64,000 nucleotides of DNA, taken from positions 124,001-188,000 of the forward strand of contig NZ_JAHWGT010000012.1 of the NCBI RefSeq assembly GCF_020873895.1, given 5' to 3'. This DNA is from Streptomyces sp. DH12. Its GTDB lineage: Bacteria > Actinomycetota > Actinomycetes > Streptomycetales > Streptomycetaceae. Both the position numbers and the translations under genes were made by a program. Below the pieces are notes generated by a model. That model did not search any database. It was not told where the DNA came from and saw nothing but the letters and a program-made list of their open reading frames with translations. This document shows positions 1 to 7,739 of the stretch, one piece after another. Position 1 is the first letter of the stretch. Every line of letters starts with the position of its first letter.

Positions 1-1198
1 GCACGTTGTTGATCTGGTTGGGGAAGTCGGAGCGGCCGGTGGCCACCACGGCGGCGGTCTGGCGGGCGATCGCCGGGTCGACCTCGGGGTCCGGGTTCGC
101 GAGCGCGAACACGATCGCGTCGCCGGCCATGGCGGCGACGTCGTCACCGTCGAGGACGTTCGGCGCGGAGACGCCGATGAAGACGTCCGCGCCGACCACG
201 GCCTCCTTCAGGGTGCCGGTGACGCCCTCGGGGTTGGTGTTGTCGGCGATCCAGCGCAGCGGCGACTCGGGGGCGGCGTCGACGAGGTCCTCGCGGCCCG
301 CGTGGACGACGCCGTGGATGTCGGCGACGACGGCGTGCTTGACGCCCGCGGCGATGAGCAGCTTGAGGATGGCCGTGCCGGCGGCGCCGGCGCCCGACAT
401 GACGACCCGTACGTCCCCGATGGCCTTGCCGACGACGCGCAGGGCGTTGGTGAGGGCGGCGAGCACGACGATCGCGGTGCCGTGCTGGTCGTCGTGGAAG
501 ACCGGGATGTCGAGGGCCTCGCGGAGCCGGGCCTCGATCTCGAAGCAGCGCGGCGCGGAGATGTCCTCCAGGTTGATGCCGGCGAAGCCCGGGGCGATGG
601 CCTTGACGATCTCGACGATGGCGTCGCTGTCCTGGGTGTCCAGGCAGATCGGCCAGGCGTCGATGCCGGCGAACCGCTTGAACAGCGCCGCCTTGCCCTC
701 CATGACGGGCAGCGCGGCCTTCGGGCCGATGTTGCCGAGGCCGAGGACGGCGGAGCCGTCCGTCACGACCGCGACGGAGTTGCGCTTGATGGTGAGGCGG
801 CGGGCGTCCTCGGGGTTCTCGGCGATGGCCATGCAGACGCGGGCGACGCCCGGCGTGTAGACCATGGACAGGTCGTCGCGGTTGCGGATGGGGTGCTTCG
901 ACGCCATCTCGATCTTGCCGCCGAGGTGCATCAGGAACGTGCGGTCCGAGACCTTGCCGAGGACGACGCCCTCGATGCCGCGGAGCTTGCCGACGATCTC
1001 GTCGGCGTGCGCGGTGGAGGTCGCCGCGATGGTCACGTCGATCCGCAGCTTCTCGTGGCCGGAGGCGGTCACGTCGAGGCCGGTGACGGAGCCTCCGGAG
1101 GACTCCACGGCCGTGGTGAGCTGGGAGACCGCGGTTCCGCTCGCGGGCACCTCCAGCCGGACCGTCATCGAGTACGAGACGCTGGGCGCCGTTGCCAT
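1..1198 (-). CDS. NAD-dependent malic enzyme with N-terminal ACT domain (3' end outside window)
   Basis: Oxidatively decarboxylates malate to pyruvate, linking the TCA cycle to gluconeogenesis and NAD(P)H supply; cytosolic. Reading inward from an ATG at 1198 the frame stays open to the window edge (399 codons seen). Residues 1 to about 95 resemble the ACT-type regulatory domain found on actinobacterial malic enzymes; the catalytic domain follows, with SMVYTPGVARVC, the acidic metal-site run FHDDQHGTA and a Rossmann segment VVMSGAGAAGTAILKLL. The stop codon is beyond position 1, so the length is unknown. An AT-rich, palindrome-rich leader lies upstream (1199-1350), so it is probably transcribed alone from its own regulated promoter. 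Family assignment is firm; NAD versus NADP preference is not visible. Confidence 0.93.
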   Translation of the reverse strand, partial: MATAPSVSYSMTVRLEVPASGTAVSQLTTAVESSGGSVTGLDVTASGHEKLRIDVTIAATSTAHADEIVGKLRGIEGVVLGKVSDRTFLMHLGGKIEMASKHPIRNRDDLSMVYTPGVARVCMAIAENPEDARRLTIKRNSVAVVTDGSAVLGLGNIGPKAALPVMEGKAALFKRFAGIDAWPICLDTQDSDAIVEIVKAIAPGFAGINLEDISAPRCFEIEARLREALDIPVFHDDQHGTAIVVLAALTNALRVVGKAIGDVRVVMSGAGAAGTAILKLLIAAGVKHAVVADIHGVVHAGREDLVDAAPESPLRWIADNTNPEGVTGTLKEAVVGADVFIGVSAPNVLDGDDVAAMAGDAIVFALANPDPEVDPAIARQTAAVVATGRSDFPNQINNV

Positions 1199-1281
1199 GG
1201 CCGACTTCCTCTGCTTTCCCTAGCTTCGTTGCTACCCCCGGCGCGGCGGTGGCCGCGTGGGGGCCCTCCGATGGTCGCACC

Positions 1282-1300
1282 TACCTGCGAGTAGCAGGTA
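1282..1300. promoter_or_regulatory. 7-bp inverted repeat upstream of malic enzyme, candidate operator
   Basis: TACCTGC, a 5-base spacer, then GCAGGTA is an exact inverted repeat 84 bp upstream of the malic enzyme ATG. It could be a repressor site or a 5' UTR hairpin. The regulator is unknown. Confidence 0.4.
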
Positions 1301-1353
1301 ATACGGTCTTTTTGTTTTCGGAAACTGTTTTCCACCATACGAGAGAACGCGAG

Positions 1354-1405
1354 CAAAAAGGAAGCGGGTCCACGCCATCACCTCGGATGACGTGGACCCG
1401 CTTCC
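1354..1405 (-). terminator. intrinsic terminator downstream of the HelD-like helicase
   Basis: GGAAGCGGGTCCACG (1360-1374) pairs perfectly with CGTGGACCCGCTTCC (1391-1405) around a 16-base loop. On the minus strand the hairpin is followed at once by TTTTTG (1359-1354), the classic rho-independent arrangement. It lies about 170 bp after the helicase stop and just before the malic enzyme promoter zone. Confidence 0.75.
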
Positions 1406-1573
1406 CACGTTGACGACACCGGCCCGCCATGCTCGCCTCGCGGCAAGTGGTCGCTCGTAGCGACTAAGGTTGGGCCCGGGGGCTTGGATCGAGCCGGTGC
1501 CGTATCCAGGCTAACAAACCCCTCCGGCAAGCGATTCCCACACCGCCGGATCCACCCCCGAACGGCCCCCCGC

Positions 1574-3862
1574 TCAGTCGCGCAGGAGGTCCGGCACCCC
1601 CGCCGCGTCCGGCTCGTCCCGGCGGCCCGAGACGACCGTGAGCTGCTGCGTGGCCCGCGTCAGCGCCACGTACAGCACCCGCAGCCCGGCCGGGGACTCG
1701 TCGGCGATCTCGGCTGGCGAGACGACGACCGTCGCGTCGTACTCCAGGCCCTTGGCCTCCAGGCTGCCCAGCGCCACCACGCGGTCGCCGAGCCCGGCCA
1801 GCCAGCCCGCGGCCTGCTCGCGCCGGCTCATGGCGACGACGACGCCCACGGTGCCGTCCACGCGCTCCAGCAGGCGGCGCGCCTCGTCCCGGACCACCTC
1901 ACCCGGCTCCCGGTCGCCGACGGCCGTGAAGCGCGGCTCCAGGCCCGTGGAGCGGACCGCGCGCGGCGACTCGGCGCCCGGCATCGCCAGGGCCAGGACG
2001 CGGGCGGCCAGCTCGGCGATCTCGGCAGGGTTGCGGTAGTTGACCGTGAGGGTGAAGCGGCGGCGCGGGCGGCGGCCCAGGGCCTCGTCGCGCGCCTCGG
2101 CGGCCTCGTCCGGAGCCGACCACGACGACTGCGCCGGGTCGCCGACCACCGTCCACGTCGCGTGCCGGCCGCGGCGGCCGACCATCCGCCACTGCATGGG
2201 CGTGAGGTCCTGCGCCTCGTCCACGATGACGTGGGCGTACTCGGTGCGCTCCTGCGCCAGCCGCTCGGCCCGCTCGCGCTGCGTCTCCTGCCGTACCGGC
2301 ATCAGCTCCTCCAGGCCGGTGAGCTGGTCCAGGGGGTCCAGCTCGCGTCTGCGGCGCGGCCGGGCCGGGGCGCCCAGGAGGGTGTGGAGCTCGTCCAGGA
2401 GGGCCACGTCGTGCACGGAGTACCCCTCGCGGCGCAGCGAGCGGGCCACCCGGCGCACCTCGCCCGGGTTGAGGACGCGGCGCGCCCAGCGGCCGAGCCG
2501 CTTCTCGTCGGCCATGGCGGAGAGCACGGCGCGGGGGGTGAGCTCGGGCCACCAGGCGTCGAGGAAGCCGGTGAAGGAGTCCTCGGTCGTGACGTCCTCG
2601 TCGAAGGACGAGCGCAGCTCGGCGGCGAGCTCCGGGTCGGCGTGCCGGGTGCCGGCGCCGGTCTTCGCGTACAGGGCGTCGAGGAGGAGCCGGCGGGCGC
2701 GCGGGCGCAGCAGGTTCACCGGCGCGGTGCCGCCGAGGGCGTCGTGCCGGATGCGGGCGAGCTCGTCGGCCTCCAGCTCGACGCGCCGCCCGAAGGCGAC
2801 GACGCGCAGCCGGTCCGGGGCGTCGCCGAGCTCCAGGGCGCCGCGGGCGGCCCTGCGCAGGACCTGGAGCATCCGCGAGGAGCCCTTGGCGCGGGCGACG
2901 GCCGGTTCGTCGTACGCGGTGGCCTCCACGCCGTCGACGAGGCTGCCGACGGCGCGGACGGCGACCTGGCCCTCCTCGCCGAGGGACGGCAGGACGCCCT
3001 CGGTGTACGCGACGAGCAGCGGCGTCGGCGAGACGACGAGGATGCCGCCGGCGTAGCGGCGGCGGTCCTGGTACAGCAGGTACGCGGCGCGGTGCAGGGC
3101 GACGGCGGTCTTGCCGGTGCCGGGGCCGCCCTCGACGTACGTCACGGACGCCGCGGGGGCCCGGATGACCAGGTCCTGCTCGGCCTGGATGGACGCGACG
3201 ATGTCGCGCATGGTGTGGCCGCGGGCCCGGCCCAGCGCGGCCATCAGGGCGCCGTCGCCGACCACCGCCAGCTCGGCGCCGCCGAGGGTCGCCGTCAGCT
3301 CCGGGCGCATCAGGTCGTCCTCCACGCCGAGGACCCGGCGGCCCTTGGAGCGGATGACGCGGCGGCGCACCACGCGGCCGGGGTCGACGGGCGTGGCCCG
3401 GTAGAACGGCGCGGCGGCCGGGGCGCGCCAGTCGATGACGAGCGGGCTGTAGTCGGTGTCGAGGACGCCGATGCGGCCGATGTGGAGCGTCTCGGCGATC
3501 TCCGCGGTGGCGTCCGGGCGCACGGCGTCGTCGGCGGGCTCGACGGAGGTGTAGGCGCCGTCGGGGCCCTTCTTGCCGTCCTTGCCGCGCAGCAGGTCGA
3601 TGCGGCCGAAGAGGAAGTCCTCGAACTCGCTGTTCAGACGGTTGAGGTGGACCCCCGCCCGGAACACCTGGGCGTCGCGCTCGGCGAGGGCGCCGGGCGT
3701 GCCGACCTGCCCCTGCCGAGCCGCGTCGTGCATGAGGAACTCCGCCTCGTGGATCTTCTCCTCGAGGCGGCGGTACACCTGGTCCAGGTGGTCCTGCTCG
3801 ACACCGATCTCGCGGTCCCGAATCGTGTCGACGACCACACGGTCGGCTTCCTGCGCGGCCAC
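1574..3862 (-). CDS. helD: HelD-type UvrD-like superfamily 1 ATPase/helicase
   Basis: Actinobacterial HelD proteins are SF1 ATPases that insert into stalled RNA polymerase and recycle it. The product is 762 residues from a GTG at 3862, which has AGAAGGGGG at the right distance; an in-frame ATG 8 codons earlier lacks a ribosome site. The N-terminus is a predicted coiled coil (about 1-70, rich in E, R, L). The Walker A is GGPGTGKTAVALH (about 220). The UvrD Walker B is VIVDEAQDLTPMQW, and motif VI near the end is LRVLYVALTRATQQL. The long insertion between Walker A and B is typical of HelD. No GGGGCTTGCGGCAAGCCCC-type rifamycin-associated element is visible upstream, so I see no evidence that it is the rifamycin-induced HelR copy. 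A terminator follows it. Confidence 0.85.
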   Translation of the reverse strand: MAAQEADRVVVDTIRDREIGVEQDHLDQVYRRLEEKIHEAEFLMHDAARQGQVGTPGALAERDAQVFRAGVHLNRLNSEFEDFLFGRIDLLRGKDGKKGPDGAYTSVEPADDAVRPDATAEIAETLHIGRIGVLDTDYSPLVIDWRAPAAAPFYRATPVDPGRVVRRRVIRSKGRRVLGVEDDLMRPELTATLGGAELAVVGDGALMAALGRARGHTMRDIVASIQAEQDLVIRAPAASVTYVEGGPGTGKTAVALHRAAYLLYQDRRRYAGGILVVSPTPLLVAYTEGVLPSLGEEGQVAVRAVGSLVDGVEATAYDEPAVARAKGSSRMLQVLRRAARGALELGDAPDRLRVVAFGRRVELEADELARIRHDALGGTAPVNLLRPRARRLLLDALYAKTGAGTRHADPELAAELRSSFDEDVTTEDSFTGFLDAWWPELTPRAVLSAMADEKRLGRWARRVLNPGEVRRVARSLRREGYSVHDVALLDELHTLLGAPARPRRRRELDPLDQLTGLEELMPVRQETQRERAERLAQERTEYAHVIVDEAQDLTPMQWRMVGRRGRHATWTVVGDPAQSSWSAPDEAAEARDEALGRRPRRRFTLTVNYRNPAEIAELAARVLALAMPGAESPRAVRSTGLEPRFTAVGDREPGEVVRDEARRLLERVDGTVGVVVAMSRREQAAGWLAGLGDRVVALGSLEAKGLEYDATVVVSPAEIADESPAGLRVLYVALTRATQQLTVVSGRRDEPDAAGVPDLLRD

Positions 3863-3953
3863 CAGGGGCCCCCTTCTGACGTGCACTGGGCAGCCGTCGA
3901 GGGTACGCCACGGGGGCCGCGATGTCAGGCGGGCCGTCCCGGTCGGACGCGTC

Positions 3954-4748
3954 CTACGTCGGGATCGTGACCAGGCTGCGTCCGTCGAAGGTGCGCACCT
4001 CGAACCGGTCGATGGCGCCCGGGGCCATGGCGGCGGCGCCGTGGACGTACAGCGGCTTCCTCGCCGTCTCGTTCGGGCTGTCCGCGATGCCGTACCCCCA
4101 TTTCGGGACGGACCAGGACGAGACGATCTCCTCCTCGCCCGCCTTGGAGACGGCGACGAGGCGGCACTTCAGCGGCCCGGTGACGTTGCGCAGCTCCAGC
4201 ATGGCGTCCGTGCCCCAGCCCTTCCCCTCCATGCCGACGGTGGCGCTGACCCGGGTCGTCGCGTCGGTCGCCGAGACCTTCCGCGCCAGCCCGGAGAAGA
4301 CGTCCTCCGCCGCGACGCGCGTGGTGGTCGGCGCGTCGCCGGACAGGGCGCCCACGGCGAGCGCCGGCCCGCCGATCACCAGCACCGCGACGGCCGCGAC
4401 GAGGTAGCGCGCCTTGCGGTGGCGGCGGGCGCGGTGCACGGACACCTCGTCGACGAGCCGGCTCAGCAGCGGCGGGCCGGGCGGGCCGGCCGGCGCGAAG
4501 GGCGCGGGCGGCGGCGGGGGCGGCGCGGTCACCGGCCGCTCGGCCGGGCCGGGCCCCTCCGCCAGGAGCGCCAGCATCGGCGGCATGCCGGCCAGCTCGT
4601 CCAGGCGGGCCGCGCACACTCCGCAGCCCGCGAGGTGGGCCTCGAAGGCGGTGGCGTCGGTGTCGTCGAGCACCCCCAGCACGTACGCGCCGACGGCGTC
4701 GTGCACGGACCCCTCGGCGTACTCCTCGCCGTAGCCGTGCGTCGTCAT
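3954..4748 (-). CDS. rsuA: zinc-finger anti-sigma factor (RsuA-like)
   Basis: Membrane anti-sigma factor expected to sequester the ECF sigma factor encoded just upstream. It is 264 residues. The N-terminal cytoplasmic domain carries the zinc-binding H-x3-C-x2-C of the ZAS/zf-HC2 family (HLAGCGVC, about residues 41-48). A Pro/Gly/Ala-rich linker follows, then one transmembrane helix (YLVAAVAVLVIGGPALAVGA, about 125-147) and an extracytoplasmic domain of about 115 residues without a known fold. The ATG at 4748 overlaps the sigma-factor stop by 4 bp (ATGA), so the two are translationally coupled. By position next to malic enzyme and helicase genes it corresponds, from memory, to RsuA of S. coelicolor. 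Confidence 0.85.
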   Translation of the reverse strand: MTTHGYGEEYAEGSVHDAVGAYVLGVLDDTDATAFEAHLAGCGVCAARLDELAGMPPMLALLAEGPGPAERPVTAPPPPPPAPFAPAGPPGPPLLSRLVDEVSVHRARRHRKARYLVAAVAVLVIGGPALAVGALSGDAPTTTRVAAEDVFSGLARKVSATDATTRVSATVGMEGKGWGTDAMLELRNVTGPLKCRLVAVSKAGEEEIVSSWSVPKWGYGIADSPNETARKPLYVHGAAAMAPGAIDRFEVRTFDGRSLVTIPT

Positions 4749-5338
4749 GCCGACACCCCCCTCTCCTCCAGTGCCAGCTTCATCGACCGCAGTGCGTAGA
4801 ACACCCGGGACCGCACGGTCCCGCTCGGTATCCCCAGGGTCTGCGCGGCCTCGTTGACCGTACGCCCCTTGAAGTACGTCTCGATGAGGACTTCCCGATG
4901 GGCGGGGGTCAAATCGTCGAGTGCGTCCGACAACGTCATCAGCCACAGCGCCTTGTCGATCTCGTCCTCCGCGGGCATGACCTCCAGCGGCGACGGATCG
5001 ACCTCCTGCGGCCGGGCCTGCCGGCTGCGGTGGCCGTCGATGACGATGCGCCGGGCGACCGTCACCAGCCAGGGTCGGACGGAGCCGGTGGCCCGGTTGA
5101 GCTGACCGGCGTTCTTCCAGGCACGGATGAGCGTCTCCTGCACCACGTCCTCCGCGCGCTGGCGGTCGCCGGCGACGAGGCGCAGCACGTAGGCGAGCAG
5201 GGGTCCGGCGTGCTCGGTGTAGAGCGACCGCATCAACTCCTCGTCGGGAGCGGGCGGGTTGGCGCGCGGAGCCTCCGCGCGGTGCCGGGCCCGACGCGCC
5301 CCACGGCGGTCATCGGCCACGGCGGCATCCTTGCGCAC
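4745..5338 (-). CDS. sigU: ECF RNA polymerase sigma factor (SigU-like)
   Basis: Alternative sigma-70 family factor of 197 residues. Region 2 is seen at LMRSLYTEHAGPLLAYVLRL to VQETLIRAWKN with the region 2.4 run RPWLVTVARRIVIDGHRSR. Region 4 is at LTPAHREVLIETYF and the helix-turn-helix TVNEAAQTLGIPSGTVRSRV. The GTG at 5338 is chosen because GGGAGG lies 5 bases upstream; an earlier ATG (5380) has no such site. It shares a 4-bp overlap with its anti-sigma gene. A possible self-promoter lies upstream on the same strand (GAGACGTT then CGTAGTC, about 13 bases apart near 5380-5410). In S. coelicolor, SigU excess blocks aerial growth; orthology here rests on gene order and should be confirmed. Confidence 0.85.
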   Translation of the reverse strand: MRKDAAVADDRRGARRARHRAEAPRANPPAPDEELMRSLYTEHAGPLLAYVLRLVAGDRQRAEDVVQETLIRAWKNAGQLNRATGSVRPWLVTVARRIVIDGHRSRQARPQEVDPSPLEVMPAEDEIDKALWLMTLSDALDDLTPAHREVLIETYFKGRTVNEAAQTLGIPSGTVRSRVFYALRSMKLALEERGVSA

Positions 5339-5406
5339 CCGAACCTCCCGGTCGAGACCCTTCCGACTCCTTGCCCCCATGACTACGGAGCGGGGAGCCG
5401 AACGTC

Positions 5407-5997
5407 TCAACGGCGCCGGGATTTTCCTCCGGAGGGTTCGGCGGTGCGGACGGCGCGCGCCCGGTGGCGGGCGACGCGCTCGCGGTTGCCGCACATCTCG
5501 CTGGAGCACCACCGGCGGCGCCCGCCGCGGGAGGTGTCCAGGTAGACGCGGTGGCAGTGGTCGCCCTCGCACTGGCGGATCAGGGCGCGCGCCTCGGGGT
5601 CGGTCAGGAGGTCGACGGCGTCGCGCGCGACGGTGGCGACGAGCGGGGCGCAGCGCGGGGCGCCTCCCAGGGCCCGTACGAGCCGGCCGTCGGGGCCGCG
5701 CACGGCGCGGGGGGCGGGGGGCGCGGCGGCGGCCGCGAGGGCGTTGAGCCGGTCCAGTGCCGCGGGCACGTCGGGGGTGTGGGCGCCCAGCTCGGCGCGG
5801 ACCAGGACGCCGATGTGGACGCGGAGTTCGGCGAAGCGCTCCACCCAGTCGTCGTCCACGGCGGTGAGCGGCGTGCCGGGCGGTACGAGTCCGCAGCCCA
5901 GCAGCCAGCGGGCCAGCCGCCCGGGGTCGGTGGGTGGCTCGGCCAGTAAGGCCAGGCAGCGCCGCCCGGGATCGAACCGCCGTTCGTCGCCGTCCAT
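5407..5997 (-). CDS. CGNR zinc-finger (ABATE-domain) putative regulator with a TTA codon
   Basis: A 196-residue protein of the ABATE/CGNR family, presumed transcriptional regulators of unknown stimulus. The C-terminus has the treble-clef zinc finger: RQCEGDHCHRVYLD, then RRRWCSSEMCGNRERVARHR with the signature CGNR. The N-terminal two thirds is the helical ABATE domain. The ATG at 5997 is preceded by a weak GAGG. Codon 17 (5947-5949) is TTA, the rare leucine codon read in Streptomyces only by the bldA tRNA, so full-length product should depend on bldA and appear late in development. It is the only in-frame TTA I found among the genes checked by eye. It sits upstream of sigU with a 68-bp gap; co-transcription is possible. 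Confidence 0.8.
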   Translation of the reverse strand: MDGDERRFDPGRRCLALLAEPPTDPGRLARWLLGCGLVPPGTPLTAVDDDWVERFAELRVHIGVLVRAELGAHTPDVPAALDRLNALAAAAAPPAPRAVRGPDGRLVRALGGAPRCAPLVATVARDAVDLLTDPEARALIRQCEGDHCHRVYLDTSRGGRRRWCSSEMCGNRERVARHRARAVRTAEPSGGKSRRR

Positions 5998-6395
5998 GTG
6001 CCAGTCACCGCCTCGGGTCACCGCGGAGCCGTCCGTCGTCCGCCGTCCGTCCCCAGGGTGCCCGTCGATGCCGCGCCCGGGAAGGCCGCGCGCGGCATCC
6101 GCCCGCCGCGGGGCCGGGCCGGGGGCGAGGGCGGGCGGGGTACGCGGCCCGGGGCGTCCGGTATCCGAACGGGCGGCGCCCGTCGGGGCGTCCGGCCGCG
6201 CGCGGGCGGCCGGGGCGGGGGCTTCCGGGCCGCGCGCGGGCGGCCCGGGCGGGGGCAGCCTGGCGGGGGTCGCGGCGGGGCCGTGTCGGGGCCTGGCGGG
6301 GGCCGTGTCGGGGCCGTGGCGGCAGATTCGTCGCGGGCCTGCGTCGGGGCCCGGTCGGGACCGCGTCGTGGCTCGGGGCCGGCGCCCCCGGCCGG
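5998..6395. other. 398-bp GC-rich gap without a gene
   Basis: Between the CGNR gene and the HemD-like gene upstream of it on the same strand. It is almost pure G/C with short imperfect repeats such as GGCCGTGTCGGGGCC (around 6280-6320). I see no tRNA, terminator or credible small ORF. The CGNR promoter should be in the lower-GC part nearest 6000-6060. Confidence 0.5.
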
Positions 6396-7664
6396 TCACC
6401 GCTCGGCGTCGCCGCCCGCCGCCGCGTCCGCGCCCGCGCCGGTGCCCACCGTCGGGTCCGTGCCCACCGTCGGGTCCGTACCCGCCGTCGGGTCCGTGCC
6501 CGCGTCCGTGCCCGCCGTCGGGTCCGTGCCCGCGTCCGCGTCCGCCGTCGGGTCGAGGGCCAGGCGGTAGCCGCGCTTGACCACCGTCTGGATCAGCTTC
6601 GGCGCGCCCAGCGCGGAGCGCAGTCGGGCCATGGCGGTCTCCACGGCGTGCTCGTCGCGGCCCGCGCCGGGCAGGGCCCGCAGCAGCTCCGCGCGGGAGA
6701 CGACCCAGCCGGGGCGGCGGGCCAAGGCGTTCAGCAGCGACATGCCGGCGGGCGGCACCGGCCGCAGCGCGCCGTCCACCAGGACCGCGTGGCCGCGGAT
6801 CTCGACGCGGCGGCCGGCCACGGGCAGGGTCCGCGCCCTGGCCGGCAGCTCCTGGCACAGCAGCTGGACCAGCGGGCCGAGCCGGAAGCGTTCGGGCTGG
6901 TGGGTGTCCACGCCGTGGCTCTGCAGCGGTACGGCGGTGACCGGGCCGACGCACGCGGGCAGCACGTCGTGGCGCAGCGCGTCGAGCAGCTCGGCCCGCA
7001 GTCCCCGGCCGTGGGCGCGGGCCAGCAGGGACGCGGCGGCGGGAGCGCTGGTGAACGTCACGGCGTCCAGCGACCGCGCCAGGGTCGCGTCGAGGAGCCG
7101 GTCCAGGGGGGCCGGGTCCTCCGGCGGCATCCACCGGTACACCGGAACGACGACCACGTCCGCGCCGGCGTCCTCCAGGGCCTCCACGAAGCCCGGCAGC
7201 GGTTCGCCGTGGAGCTGGAGGGCGATGCGGCGGTCGGCGACGCCCTGGTCGAGGAGGCGGTCGAGGACCTCGGCCATGGACTCGCCAGCCGGCGACCACT
7301 CCTCGGTCAGCCCCGCGGCCCGTACGGCGCCCTTCACCTTGGGGCCGCGGGCGAGGACCCGTACGCCCCGCAGGCACGCGACGAGCTCCTCCCCCTGCCC
7401 CCAGCCGTCGGCGGCCTCCAGCCAGCCGCGGAAGCCGATGGCGGTGGTCGCGACGACGGTGTCCGGGGGGTCGGCGACGAGGGCCTTCGTCGCCTCCAGG
7501 AGTTCCGCGTCGTCGGCGAGCGGCACGATGCGCAGCGCGGGGGCGTGGAGTACCGCCGCCCCCCGGCGCTGCAGCAGCGCGCCCAGTTCGTCCGCGCGGC
7601 GGGCCGCGGTGACGCCGACCGTGAAGCCCGCGAGGGGGCCGTGCTCCTGCTGCTGCTCGTGCAT
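6396..7664 (-). CDS. uroporphyrinogen-III synthase fused to a winged-helix response-regulator DNA-binding domain
   Basis: 422 residues with two domains. Residues about 10-260 form a HemD (uroporphyrinogen-III synthase) fold, with GFTVGVTAARRADELGALL and TFTSAPAAASLL typical of the family. Residues about 285-385 form an OmpR-type winged helix: VEIRGHAVLVDGALRPVPPA to SVLGAPK-like LGAPKLIQTVVKRGYRL. The last 40 or so residues are low-complexity repeats of D-P-T-[VA]-G-T. Such fusions are known in actinomycetes beside nitrate/nitrite genes, and here narK ends 75 bp upstream. Whether it still makes uro'gen III or acts mainly as a tetrapyrrole/nitrogen regulator is unclear. The ATG at 7664 is chosen at the start of homology; an upstream ATG at 7733 has a good GGAGG inside the narK end, so a 445-residue form is possible. 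Confidence 0.85.
   Translation of the reverse strand: MHEQQQEHGPLAGFTVGVTAARRADELGALLQRRGAAVLHAPALRIVPLADDAELLEATKALVADPPDTVVATTAIGFRGWLEAADGWGQGEELVACLRGVRVLARGPKVKGAVRAAGLTEEWSPAGESMAEVLDRLLDQGVADRRIALQLHGEPLPGFVEALEDAGADVVVVPVYRWMPPEDPAPLDRLLDATLARSLDAVTFTSAPAAASLLARAHGRGLRAELLDALRHDVLPACVGPVTAVPLQSHGVDTHQPERFRLGPLVQLLCQELPARARTLPVAGRRVEIRGHAVLVDGALRPVPPAGMSLLNALARRPGWVVSRAELLRALPGAGRDEHAVETAMARLRSALGAPKLIQTVVKRGYRLALDPTADADAGTDPTAGTDAGTDPTAGTDPTVGTDPTVGTGAGADAAAGGDAER
6442..6555. repeat. imperfect 18/12-nt tandem repeat in the 3' end of the HemD-fusion gene
   Basis: Units of GTGCCCACCGTCGGGTCC (18 nt) and the shortened GTGCCCGCGTCC (12 nt) alternate over seven copies, all multiples of three. 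On the coding strand they encode an Asp-Pro-Thr-Gly tail outside both folded domains. Copy number is probably variable between strains. Confidence 0.8.
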
Positions 7665-7739
7665 GGGGCCCGAGCCTGACAAGGGTGCGTGACAGTCGGG
7701 GTTCGCCGAGGTTTCCCCGCCGTTACGGACCATGTGCGC

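Larger units (their letters stand above)
1199..1573. other. intergenic region: malic enzyme promoter/operator zone and helicase terminator
   Basis: This 375-bp stretch has no gene. It contains a perfect 15-bp hairpin (1360-1405), an unusually AT-rich block (1305-1335) with the near-palindromes GTTTTCGGAAAC and GGAAACTGTTTTCC, and the exact inverted repeat TACCTGC-N5-GCAGGTA (1282-1300). A further short inverted repeat, TCGCT-CGT-AGCGA, sits at 1451-1463. The malic enzyme promoter very probably lies here, reading leftward. Confidence 0.6.

Noticed and set aside
144-1280. Long arginine/histidine-rich ORF on the minus strand over the malic enzyme
   Set aside because: It is a shadow of the malic enzyme frame: composition is that of a high-GC alternative frame, and the true frame gives recognisable ACT and malic enzyme motifs.
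3887-3953. Search for a rifamycin-associated element upstream of the HelD-like gene
   Set aside because: The 19-bp palindrome that would mark a HelR-type resistance gene is absent, so no resistance role is claimed.
1484-3970. 828-codon plus-strand ORF opposite the helicase gene
   Set aside because: No motifs, extreme R/A/G composition, and it mirrors the third-position GC of the HelD-like gene.
5934-7679. Plus-strand ORF of 581 codons over the HemD-fusion gene
   Set aside because: Antisense shadow; the minus frame has clear HemD and winged-helix sequences.
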